Shown here: piece after piece, positions 7,599 to 15,196 of the stretch | Numbering within the stretch: position 1 is the stretch's first letter | Layout of the letters: every line of letters starts with the position of its first letter | Made by a program: the position numbers and the translations under genes | The notes under the pieces: generated by a model | What the model was told of the DNA's origin: nothing | The model's database searches: none | Seen by the model: the letters and a program-made list of their open reading frames with translations, nothing else | NCBI GenBank assembly: GCA_050699035.1 | Contig: JBOHDE010000002.1 | Coordinates: 1 to 54,774, forward strand | Source of the DNA: WHTB01 sp050699035 | GTDB lineage: Bacteria; Actinomycetota; Actinomycetes; Propionibacteriales; Nocardioidaceae | Reading direction: 5' to 3' | DNA length: 54,774 nt

Positions 7599-9719
7599 CT
7601 AACAGTTGGGATCGAGGAACGAGCATTCCGACGTGGGCGTCTCGGTCGGCGGCTCGGTCGGCGGCTTTGTCGGCTTCGGCGGCTTGGACTTCGTCGGCGT
7701 CGGGTCCGGCGACTCCGACGGCGACTCGCTCTCGGACTCGGACGGCGTCGGGTCCGGCTTCTTCTCCTTCTTCTTGGTCGGCGAAGGCGGTGGCGGCTTC
7801 ACGATGTCGAGGTCGTCGACCTCCGGCCACTCCAGCACCTCCTTGCCCTTCATCGCGCGCGCCATCATCGCGAGCCAGGTGCGGCCGGGGTAGCCGCCGC
7901 CGGTGAAGCTGTCGGTGCCACCGACGCCGTCGAGTACGGCGTTGCCGTTCTTGCCGCGGGTGTAGACCACGGCGGTGGCGAGCTGGCGGGTGTAGCCGGC
8001 GAACCACGCCGCGATGATGTCGCCGTTCTTCTTGGCGTGGGTCCCGGTCTTGCCACCGACCGGGCGGTCCAGGTCGGCCGCGAACGTCGCGGTGCCGTCG
8101 GGGTCGGTCACAACCTCCTGCAGCGCGTAGTTGACGCTGTTGGCAATGTCCCGGCTGAAGGCCCGGCGCGGGTTGTCCTTGTGCTTGAAGCGCGGCTCGC
8201 CATTGGAGTCGGTGACCTTGTCGACTACGTAGACGTTGTTGTGCTCACCCTGCGCCGCGAACGTGGCGAAGCCGTTGGCCAGGTCGACCGGTGACACGTC
8301 GTCGACGCCGAGGGTGACCACGGGAACGGACGACAACCGCTGCTTGGGAATCCCCGCCCTGCTAGCGGCGTCGATGACGTCGTCCGGGCCGTTCTCGAGC
8401 TTCTGCACGAGGTCGACGTACGCGGTGTTGCTGGAGATCTCAGTGGCCTTCTCCAGCGTGAGCGGTCCGTAGTTGCGGTCGTTGATGTTGTTGACGGTGT
8501 CGTCCCCGATGGTGATCGAGTTGCCGGTGAAGGTGTCGGTCAGCTTGACGCCCTGCTCGAGACCCGCGGCCAGCGTGAACGGCTTGAACGTCGACCCGGG
8601 CTGGCGCGCGACCAGGCCCCAGTTGCGCTGGCTCTTGACGTAGTCGGCACCGCCGTACAGCGCCCGCAGGGCACCGGTGCCGGGCTGGACAGAGGCCACG
8701 CCGATGTTCAGGTCCTTGCCGTCCTCAGGACGCTCCTCCTCCACGGCCTTGATCGCGGCCAGCTGCGACTTGAAGTTGAACGTCGTCTCGACCTTGAGGC
8801 CGCCGCCATAGATCTCGTCCTCGGAGAATCCCTCCTTGCGCAGGTGCCGCTCGGTCAGCGCGAGCAGGAAACCCTTCTGGCCGGACAGCCGGTTGGCCTG
8901 CGAAGGCTTCTTGATCTCGGGCAGCTCCGTCTTCAGCCGCTCGCCGGTGTCGGCCTTGATCTCTCCGGCCTCGACCATGCCGTCGATCACGTAGCGGTAG
9001 CGCTTGAGCAGCCGGTCCGCGTTGTCCGCCTCGATCGCCGGGTCGAGGTTGGCCGGCGAGTTGAGGACTGAGGCCAGCACGACCCCTTCGCCGACGCCGA
9101 GCTCGCCCACCGACTTGCCGAAGTAGACGTGCGACGCCGCCTCGATGCCGTACGCCCCGCGGCCGAAGTAGATCGTGTTGAGGTAGCCCTGGAGGATCTC
9201 CTCCTTGGACAGCTCCCGGTCCACCTTCAGTGACAGGAACGCTTCCTTGATCTTGCGTTTGTAGGTGCGCTCCTGCGTCAGGTACAAGACCTTGACGTAC
9301 TGCTGGGTGATCGTCGACGCGCCCTGGGTCGAGTCGCTGCGGGCGTTGGACAGGCCGGCGCGGACGATGCCCTTGACGTCGATGCCCGCGTCTGACCAAA
9401 AGCCGCGGTTCTCGGCCGCGACCACGGCCTGCTGCACATGCTCGGGTACGTCGGACAGCGCCACCGTGGTGCGGTTCTGGACGGCGAACGTGCCGACCTT
9501 CTTGTTGCCGCCCTGGTAGTAGACCGTCGTCGTCTCGGCCTGGAACTCGCGGTTGGGGTTGGGGATCTCGGTGCGCTGGTACATCACGACCAGCGCGGCG
9601 GCGCCGAGCACCGCTACGAGCACGCAGAACCCGCCGGTCCACTTCAGTGTCCGGCGCAGCAGACCACCCTTGCGGGCGCGCCGGTCTGACCTGGTCGCCT
9701 TCCGCAGGCCTTCTGCCAT
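7599..9719 (-). CDS. Bifunctional penicillin-binding protein (transglycosylase/transpeptidase)
   Basis: A class A PBP that polymerises lipid II and cross-links peptidoglycan. The 706-residue product has a short basic cytoplasmic tail and one membrane anchor (about 29-47). A GT51 domain follows, with the catalytic Glu in AAENRGFWSDAGID (101-114) and GASTITQQYVK (133-143). The transpeptidase domain has the serine motif STFK (376-379), SSN (429-431) and KTGT (557-560). The last 65 residues are Pro/Ser/Thr/Lys-rich low complexity, common in actinobacterial class A PBPs. It heads a two-gene unit with the GT87 gene. Confidence 0.95.
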   Translation of the reverse strand: MAEGLRKATRSDRRARKGGLLRRTLKWTGGFCVLVAVLGAAALVVMYQRTEIPNPNREFQAETTTVYYQGGNKKVGTFAVQNRTTVALSDVPEHVQQAVVAAENRGFWSDAGIDVKGIVRAGLSNARSDSTQGASTITQQYVKVLYLTQERTYKRKIKEAFLSLKVDRELSKEEILQGYLNTIYFGRGAYGIEAASHVYFGKSVGELGVGEGVVLASVLNSPANLDPAIEADNADRLLKRYRYVIDGMVEAGEIKADTGERLKTELPEIKKPSQANRLSGQKGFLLALTERHLRKEGFSEDEIYGGGLKVETTFNFKSQLAAIKAVEEERPEDGKDLNIGVASVQPGTGALRALYGGADYVKSQRNWGLVARQPGSTFKPFTLAAGLEQGVKLTDTFTGNSITIGDDTVNNINDRNYGPLTLEKATEISSNTAYVDLVQKLENGPDDVIDAASRAGIPKQRLSSVPVVTLGVDDVSPVDLANGFATFAAQGEHNNVYVVDKVTDSNGEPRFKHKDNPRRAFSRDIANSVNYALQEVVTDPDGTATFAADLDRPVGGKTGTHAKKNGDIIAAWFAGYTRQLATAVVYTRGKNGNAVLDGVGGTDSFTGGGYPGRTWLAMMARAMKGKEVLEWPEVDDLDIVKPPPPSPTKKKEKKPDPTPSESESESPSESPDPTPTKSKPPKPTKPPTEPPTETPTSECSFLDPNC

Positions 9720-10072
9720 CTGCTCAGCTCACCGATCCTGACTCGCTAGGTCGCCGCTCCCCGTCCAAATTCCCGGACCAGAGTACGCGGGCGGTCCCCG
9801 AGTCGCGATTCGTCGGTGACCCCAGTCACCCACTCACACCCACCGTGCACGACCGTACTCAACCCGTTGCCGTCGAACCCGCCTATTCGCGCCGACGTTG
9901 CACTCATGTCAGGGGGGTCGCGCCGAGGTTGCGCGTATGACGGCGGGATTTTCTGGGACGGGGGCGCCCCGTTCCAGACCTAATGGGACGGGGCGCCCCC
10001 GTTCCAAACGGGGTTTGGACTAGAGCCGCCCACCAGACGACATAGGTGCAACCTCGGCGCGAAGAAGGCGGG
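9720..10072. other. 353-bp intergenic region between the PBP gene and the deoR-type gene
   Basis: No plausible gene. It contains copy B of the structured repeat (9949-10032). Three 17-bp copies of a motif near TCGCGCCGAGGTTGCAC are also present: direct at 9887-9903 (one mismatch) and 9918-9934 (one mismatch), and inverted at 10046-10062. The last two flank copy B and can pair, making a long stem around it. The region must hold the PBP promoter (minus strand) and the 3' end of the transporter/deoR operon. I see no clear -10/-35 pair. Confidence 0.75.
9949..10032 (+). repeat. Structured intergenic repeat, copy B (two hairpins)
   Basis: Same 84-bp length and layout as copy A at 1305-1388. Stem 1 is 9954-9976 with 9984-10006 (23 bp, two G-U type pairs) around the identical loop GACCTAA. 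Stem 2 is CCAAA/TTTGG at 10004-10008 and 10014-10018, and the same GAGCCGCCCA box ends the element. By eye 68 of 84 positions are identical to copy A, and the stem differences preserve pairing. It is flanked by the 17-bp inverted repeat 9918-9934 / 10046-10062. Confidence 0.85.
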
Positions 10073-10924
10073 TCAGGCCAGCAGGACCCGGAGGCCCTTC
10101 GCGCGCAGGGCCTCCACGTAGTTCGGGTCCGCGGACTCGTCGGTCACCACCGTCGTCACCGCGGTCACATCGCAGATCCGGGCGAACGTGCGGACACCGA
10201 GCTTCTCCGCGGCCATCACCACGGTGACCTCGGACGCCCGCTGCACCATCAGCGCATTGACCCCCGCCTCCCCCTCGTGGAAGCAGGACGCGCCGGTCTC
10301 CATCGAGAAACCGTCCACGCCGAGGATCAGGTGGTCCAGCCACAGCTCGCCCAGCACCTGCATCGCCAGCGGTCCGACCAGCTCGTACGACTGCGGCCGA
10401 GCGACGCCGCCGAGGGTGACGGTCCGGATGTGGGGCCGCAGCACCATCTCGGTGGCGATGTTGAGGGCGTTGGTGACGACGGTCAGCATCGGCTTCTTGC
10501 CGCCGTTCTCCGCGAGGTCTCCCCGGGCCGCAAGTCGGCGCGCCGTCGCCGTGCTGGTCGTGCCGCCGTTGAACCCGACCACCTGGCCGGGGGTGATCAG
10601 CTCGCTCGCCATCACCGCGATCCGCTCCTTGACGTCGGCGTCGCCGCCGCCCCGGTACCGCACCGGCAGGTCGTACGCGACCGAGGTCGCGACCACGCCG
10701 CCATGGGTACGGGTCACCAGCTGCTGCTTGGCCAGCGAGGTGAAGTCGCGCCGTACCGTCGCCTCGGATACCCCGAGCTCGGTCGCCGCGTCGCTCACCG
10801 ACAGCCGGCCGCGCTGCGACAGCAGGTCGAGCAGGGAGCGCAGCCGCCACGAGCGGTCACCCCGAGCCTCCGGCTGGACCTCGGCCGAGGTTTCCGGTTC
10901 CACGCCCTGCGCGTCGTCGTTCAC
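10073..10924 (-). CDS. DeoR-family transcriptional regulator of the amino-sugar locus
   Basis: DeoR regulators repress sugar catabolic operons and are released by a phosphorylated sugar. The 283-residue product has an N-terminal extension of about 25 residues. A winged helix-turn-helix at 41-66 follows (SVSDAATELGVSEATVRRDF, then TRTHGGV) and then the sugar-phosphate sensor domain with GFNGGTTSTATARRL, VTNALNIATEM and LGVDGFSMETGASCFHEGEA. The GTG at 10924 overlaps the stop of the upstream permease gene (GTGA) and has GGAGG 6 bases upstream. Being last in the transporter operon, it is well placed to control it; AgaR, the regulator of galactosamine catabolism in other bacteria, belongs to this family. 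Confidence 0.93.
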   Translation of the reverse strand: MNDDAQGVEPETSAEVQPEARGDRSWRLRSLLDLLSQRGRLSVSDAATELGVSEATVRRDFTSLAKQQLVTRTHGGVVATSVAYDLPVRYRGGGDADVKERIAVMASELITPGQVVGFNGGTTSTATARRLAARGDLAENGGKKPMLTVVTNALNIATEMVLRPHIRTVTLGGVARPQSYELVGPLAMQVLGELWLDHLILGVDGFSMETGASCFHEGEAGVNALMVQRASEVTVVMAAEKLGVRTFARICDVTAVTTVVTDESADPNYVEALRAKGLRVLLA

Positions 10925-11772
10925 TTCACTCCTCCGGCGGTGAGGCCGGCGACGAGCCGGCGTTCGATCAGGGCGAACAGGACCACGACCGGGACGATGC
11001 CGACGACGGAGATCCCGAAGACGTACTGCCACGACGTCTGGTACTGGCCGACGAACTTGGTCAACGCGACCGACAGTGGCTGGTTCTCCGCGGTGGTGAG
11101 GATGACCAGGCTGGCCGCGAACTCGTTCCAGCAGGCGACGAAGGTGAAGATGATCGCGGTGACGATGCCGGGCCAGACCAGCGGCAGGGTGACCTGGCGC
11201 AGCGTCTGCAGCCGCGACGCGCCGTCGAGGGTGGCGGCCTCGTCGATCTCCTTGGGCACGCCGGCGAAGAACGAGTGCATGATCCAGATCGCGAACGACA
11301 GGTTGAACGCCGCGTTCACCAAGATCATCGCCAGCCAGGTGTCGTTGATGCCGATGGCGAGGAACTCGCGGAACAGCCCCGCCGCCAGCACGGTCGGCTG
11401 CAGCATCTGGGTGACCAGCACCAGCAGCAGGAACGCCAGCCGGCCAGGGAACCGGAACCGTGCGGTGTAGTAGGCCGCCGGCATCGCCACGCACAGCACC
11501 AGCAGGGTCGCCGCGACCGAGATCACGATCGTGCTGACCATGTTGTACGGCAGCGGGGTCTCGGGGGTGTCCCACATGCTCGCGTAGTTCGCCGGGTGCC
11601 ACGCCTCCGGCAGGTACGTGGGGGGTACGCCGAGGATGTCGGCCCGGCTCTTGAACGACCCGACCAGCATGATCAGGTACGGCGCGAGGAAGAACACCGC
11701 GACCGCGAGCCCAGCCAGACTGAGCAGCCAGCGGGGCGCACGCCCGCGGGCCTGACTTCCGGCGGCGGCCAT
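10921..11772 (-). CDS. Sugar ABC transporter permease, MalG type
   Basis: An inner-membrane subunit of a CUT1-family sugar importer. The 283-residue product has six predicted membrane segments and the cytoplasmic EAA loop EIDEAATLDGASRLQTLRQV ending in LPLVWPG, which docks the ATPase. The ATG at 11772 overlaps the stop of the first permease (ATGA), and its own stop overlaps the start of the deoR-type gene. No ATPase gene lies in the cluster; as in many actinobacteria, a shared MsiK-like ATPase elsewhere would be needed (inference). Confidence 0.93.
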   Translation of the reverse strand: MAAAGSQARGRAPRWLLSLAGLAVAVFFLAPYLIMLVGSFKSRADILGVPPTYLPEAWHPANYASMWDTPETPLPYNMVSTIVISVAATLLVLCVAMPAAYYTARFRFPGRLAFLLLVLVTQMLQPTVLAAGLFREFLAIGINDTWLAMILVNAAFNLSFAIWIMHSFFAGVPKEIDEAATLDGASRLQTLRQVTLPLVWPGIVTAIIFTFVACWNEFAASLVILTTAENQPLSVALTKFVGQYQTSWQYVFGISVVGIVPVVVLFALIERRLVAGLTAGGVK

Positions 11773-12701
11773 CAGTCCTCCCGCATCGGGCGGACCACCC
11801 GCAGGTAGACCAGGATGATCACCAGGACCAGCACGAAGTTGACCACGCTCAGCGCGCTGGCCGTGTCGACCTGGCGCTCGGCCTGGATGAACTTGAAGAT
11901 CATCGTGGTCGTGGTGTCGGCGTTGTAGCCGGGGATGCTGCCGGTGATGGTGCGCAGGATCGGCAACGAGTTGAACACGTTGATGATGTTGATGATCGTC
12001 GCTACCGCCAGCGCCGGCCGCAGGCTCGGCAGGATGATCTCGAGGTAGGTGCGGGCCGGGCCGGCACCGTCGACCTGCGCCGCCTCCAAGGTGTCGGCGG
12101 GGATCGTCTGCAGACCCGCCAGCAACGTGTACGTCGTGAACGGCAGCGACACGAACACCGCGATCCCCATCGCCACCAGGAACGCCGACACGGTGTTCTT
12201 CGTGAAGCCGTACGGCTGGTCGAGGATGCCGACGTCGACCAACGCCCGGTTGAGGATGCCGTAGAACGGGTCCAGGCCGTAGTAGAAGACGACCGAGGTC
12301 ATCACCACGCTGGACGCCCACGGCACGATCACCGCGAGCCGGACCAGCCGGCGGCCCGGGAACGCCTTGTCCAGCAGCTGGGCCAGCGCCAGCGAAATCA
12401 GGATCGTGACCAGCACCACCCCGACCACCCAGACCACGGTGTTGACCAGGACCCGCGGGATCGCGTCGAACTCCAGCAGCCGCTGGTAGTTCTCCGACCC
12501 CACCGGGCCCCGGTCCACACCGAACTCCGACACGTCCCGCGTCGACGTCCAGACCATGTAGCCGGCCGGGAACAGCACGATCGCGAAGATCAGCACCAAC
12601 GTCGGAGCGAGCCAGGGCAGGGCCGAGAGCAGCTCCCGGCCCGCCCGGCCCGACCCGGTCCTGCGTGGCGACTTGGGCGGTCGCGTCTTGCCGATCGACA
12701 T
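11772..12701 (-). CDS. Sugar ABC transporter permease, MalF/UgpA type
   Basis: The partner permease of a CUT1 sugar importer. The 309-residue product has a basic cytoplasmic tail (about 1-25), six membrane segments and the EAA loop DTLEAAQVDGAGPARTYLEI ending in ILPSLRPAL. The ATG at 12701 lies 43 bases downstream of the binding-protein stop. It is translationally coupled (ATGA) to the second permease. Confidence 0.93.
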   Translation of the reverse strand: MSIGKTRPPKSPRRTGSGRAGRELLSALPWLAPTLVLIFAIVLFPAGYMVWTSTRDVSEFGVDRGPVGSENYQRLLEFDAIPRVLVNTVVWVVGVVLVTILISLALAQLLDKAFPGRRLVRLAVIVPWASSVVMTSVVFYYGLDPFYGILNRALVDVGILDQPYGFTKNTVSAFLVAMGIAVFVSLPFTTYTLLAGLQTIPADTLEAAQVDGAGPARTYLEIILPSLRPALAVATIINIINVFNSLPILRTITGSIPGYNADTTTTMIFKFIQAERQVDTASALSVVNFVLVLVIILVYLRVVRPMRED

Positions 12702-12744
12702 CGGACGGTCCTTCGGAGGCGAAGCGGTCAGTGCGGAAGATGGG

Positions 12745-13992
12745 TCAGCCGTCGGCCTTGGCCTGGATCTCCTTCAGCACTGCCGCCGCGTCCTTGCCCT
12801 GGCCGATCTGCCCGACCAGGCTCTGGAACGCGCCCTGCGTCGCCGACCACTTGCTGTTGGTGCTGGGGTAGAACTGCGCGTCCGGCAATGCGTCCAGGAA
12901 CACCTGGAGGTCGGCGTTGTCGTACGCCTCGGCACCGGACTTGGTCACCGGCAGGAAGTTCTCGGTGGTCACGAAGTTCATGTAGACGTCGGTCGAGTAG
13001 AAGTAGTCCAGGAAGGTCGTGATCGCGTCCTTCTTGTCGTCGTCGTTCTTGAACGCCATCAGATGGTCGGCCACTCCGAGCGTCACCGGCTCGCCGTCCT
13101 TGGTGGGGATCGGCGCCAGTTCGTACTTCAGCTCGGGGTTGTTCTTCTCGATCTCGCCGACGGTCGGCGGCAGCGCCTCGATGAAGCCGATCTTGCCCTG
13201 CATGAACACGTTGATCAGCGGGGTTCGGTCGGTCGCTCCGGGGTCGGGCTGGGTCGCCTTCTCGTCGATCATCTTCTTCATGAACTCGACCGCTTCGAGG
13301 TTCTCCGGGGTGTCGACGGTGATCTTGTCCGCGTCGCCCCAACCGCCGCCGTTGCCGAACGCCCAGATCGACGTCTCCGCCTGCGCCTCCTCGTTGCCGA
13401 GCGGCATGCCGTAGCCGTACACCCCGCCGCCGAGCGCGCTGACCTTCTTCGCCGCGGCCAGCAGCTCGTCCCACGTCTTGGGTACGGCGGTCACGCCGGC
13501 CTTGTCCATCAGGTCGGTGTTGACGAACATCGTGCGCGCCGACGCGATCAGCGGCAGCCCGATCTGCTCATCGCCGATCGAGGCGTTCTGCGCGAACGAG
13601 TCCTGGAAGTCGCCCAGCGTGTCCTCGGAGACCACGTCGGCGGCCGGGTAGAGCAGGTCGTCGGCCGCGAAGCCGGCGAACGCGTCGATGTTGAGGATGT
13701 CCGGCGCGTCGTCGGACTGCACCTTCGTGCGTACGACATCGTTGATGTTGTCCCACGACTGCACTTCGAGGTTGACCTTGATGTCGGAGTTCTCGGCCTC
13801 GAAGTCCTTGATGATCCCTTCCCACAGCGCCTGGGTGCCGTCGCTGTAGGAGGGCACCAGCAGGTCGAGGGTGGCCCCGCCCCCGCTCCCGGAGTCGTCG
13901 CCGCTGTCTCCGCCGAAACCACAGGCGCTGACTGCCAGACCGAGGCCGAGCGCGAGCGCCCCCACCCGGACCGTTGTGCGTGTGCTCGTCAC
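12745..13992 (-). CDS. Sugar ABC transporter substrate-binding lipoprotein, family 1
   Basis: Captures the sugar outside the cell for the two permeases that follow. The 415-residue product has a signal peptide with the lipobox LAVSAC and a Gly/Ser/Asp-rich linker. An SBP_bac_1 fold follows, with WEGIIKDFEAENSDIKVNLE, DDAPDILNIDAF, LPLIASARTMFVNTDLMDKAG and LGVADHLMAFKNDDDKKDA. The GTG at 13992 is preceded by GGAGAGG. It is the first gene of the minus-strand operon, transcribed divergently from the catabolic genes. The neighbourhood suggests an amino sugar such as GalNAc or a GalNAc-containing glycan as substrate (inference). Confidence 0.93.
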   Translation of the reverse strand: MTSTRTTVRVGALALGLGLAVSACGFGGDSGDDSGSGGGATLDLLVPSYSDGTQALWEGIIKDFEAENSDIKVNLEVQSWDNINDVVRTKVQSDDAPDILNIDAFAGFAADDLLYPAADVVSEDTLGDFQDSFAQNASIGDEQIGLPLIASARTMFVNTDLMDKAGVTAVPKTWDELLAAAKKVSALGGGVYGYGMPLGNEEAQAETSIWAFGNGGGWGDADKITVDTPENLEAVEFMKKMIDEKATQPDPGATDRTPLINVFMQGKIGFIEALPPTVGEIEKNNPELKYELAPIPTKDGEPVTLGVADHLMAFKNDDDKKDAITTFLDYFYSTDVYMNFVTTENFLPVTKSGAEAYDNADLQVFLDALPDAQFYPSTNSKWSATQGAFQSLVGQIGQGKDAAAVLKEIQAKADG

Positions 13993-14085
13993 GATGTCCG
14001 CCTCTCCCCGGCACTCCAGGCGCCGAGTCTGATCGTTTTCGCGTGAATTCGGAGATTTTCACGCAGACTTCCACAGCCCGTTGAT

Positions 14086-14098
14086 GATCATGATGCAC
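14086..14098. promoter_or_regulatory. Predicted operator 1 over the transporter promoter
   Basis: GATCATGATGCAC on the plus strand. Its minus-strand CATGAT (14092-14087) lies 17 bases downstream of a TTGACC at 14115-14110, giving a plausible -35/-10 pair for the transporter operon. The 13-mer matches operator 2 at 11 of 13 positions. It probably binds the DeoR-type regulator (inference). Confidence 0.55.
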
Positions 14099-14189
14099 GC
14101 CAGGCGAGTGGTCAAGAGGCTTGGCGGCCTAATGTGAGCGCAGATCCATGCTCGGTTATGATGGACTCTTGACGAGATCGCGCAGATTC

Positions 14190-14202
14190 GAGCATGATGC
14201 TC
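14190..14202. promoter_or_regulatory. Predicted operator 2 over the catabolic-operon promoter
   Basis: GAGCATGATGCTC is a palindrome with one central base. It overlaps CATGAT (14193-14198), which is 18 bases downstream of TTGACG (14169-14174), a plausible -35/-10 pair for the SIS-gene operon. A weaker third match, GGTTATGATGGAC, lies at 14154-14166. Confidence 0.55.
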
Positions 14203-14235
14203 AATGACCCGCGAGTCAGGAGGAAACCACCGGCC

Positions 14236-15183
14236 ATGAGCGCACCCACGACGACGTACCTCGAAGCCGAGATCGCCACCCAGCCCGGCGACTGGCTGCA
14301 CGCCGCCGACACCGCTCGCGACCACGCTCAGCTGCTGCCCACGCCGGGTGAGCGCGTCGCGGTGATCGGCTGCGGGACGTCGCTGTACATGGCCCAGGCC
14401 TACTCCGTGCTCCGGGAAGCCGCCGGCCACGGCGTCACCGACGCCTGGCCGGCGAGCGAGCATCGGCTCGGTCGCGGGTACGACCGGGTCCTGGCGATCA
14501 CCCGGTCCGGCACCACCACCGAGGTGGCCGACGTGCTGCGCGACCTGCGTGGCGGCGCGTACGGGACGGTCGCGGCGACCGTCGTCACGGCGACACCCGG
14601 CACGCCGGTCGTCGACCTGGCCGACCCGATCCTGATGCCGGAGATCGACGAGCAGTCGATCGTGCAGACCCGGTTCGCCACCGGCACGCTGGCGCTGCTG
14701 CGCAGCCACCTCGGCGACGACCTGGCAACCGCGGCGAAGCAGGCCCAGAAGGTGCTGGACGACTGCGCGGAGCACGGCGACGCCGCGGTCCTCGGCCCGG
14801 CCGTCGACGCGGACCAGATCACCTTCGTCGGCCGCGGGTGGACCAACGGCCTGGCCGAGGAGGCCGGGCTCAAGCTGCGCGAGGCCGCCCAGCTCTGGAC
14901 CGAGAGCTACCCGATGATGGAGTACCGGCACGGGCCGGTGAGCATCTCCGCGCCCGGCCGCGTGGTCTGGGCGTTCGGCCCACCGGTCGACGGGTTCGCC
15001 GCCGACGTCGCGGCCACCGGTGCACACTTCGAGAACAGCGACATCGACCCGATGGCGGACCTGGTGCGGGTCCAGCGGCTCTGCCTGGTCAAGGCACGGC
15101 AGGCCGGCCTCAACCCCGACGAGCCGCGCAACCTGACCCGCTCGATCATCCTGTCGCCGCCGACGGGTCCCGACCAGGTCTGA
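14236..15183 (+). CDS. SIS-domain sugar-phosphate isomerase/deaminase (AgaS-like)
   Basis: SIS proteins bind phosphosugars; AgaS converts galactosamine-6-phosphate to tagatose-6-phosphate and ammonia. The 315-residue product has two SIS domains: VAVIGCGTSLYMAQAYSVLR with ITRSGTTTEVADVL in the first half, and ITFVGRGWTNGLAEEAGLKL with YPMMEYRHGPVSI in the second. There is no glutaminase domain, so it is not a full GlmS. AGGAGG at 14218-14223 supports the ATG at 14236, though the spacing of 12 is long; ATGs at 14194/14197 have no such site. Tagatose-pathway enzymes downstream favour an AgaS role over NagB or GlmS. Confidence 0.88.
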   Translation: MSAPTTTYLEAEIATQPGDWLHAADTARDHAQLLPTPGERVAVIGCGTSLYMAQAYSVLREAAGHGVTDAWPASEHRLGRGYDRVLAITRSGTTTEVADVLRDLRGGAYGTVAATVVTATPGTPVVDLADPILMPEIDEQSIVQTRFATGTLALLRSHLGDDLATAAKQAQKVLDDCAEHGDAAVLGPAVDADQITFVGRGWTNGLAEEAGLKLREAAQLWTESYPMMEYRHGPVSISAPGRVVWAFGPPVDGFAADVAATGAHFENSDIDPMADLVRVQRLCLVKARQAGLNPDEPRNLTRSIILSPPTGPDQV

Positions 15184-15196
15184 CACGCTGACTCCC

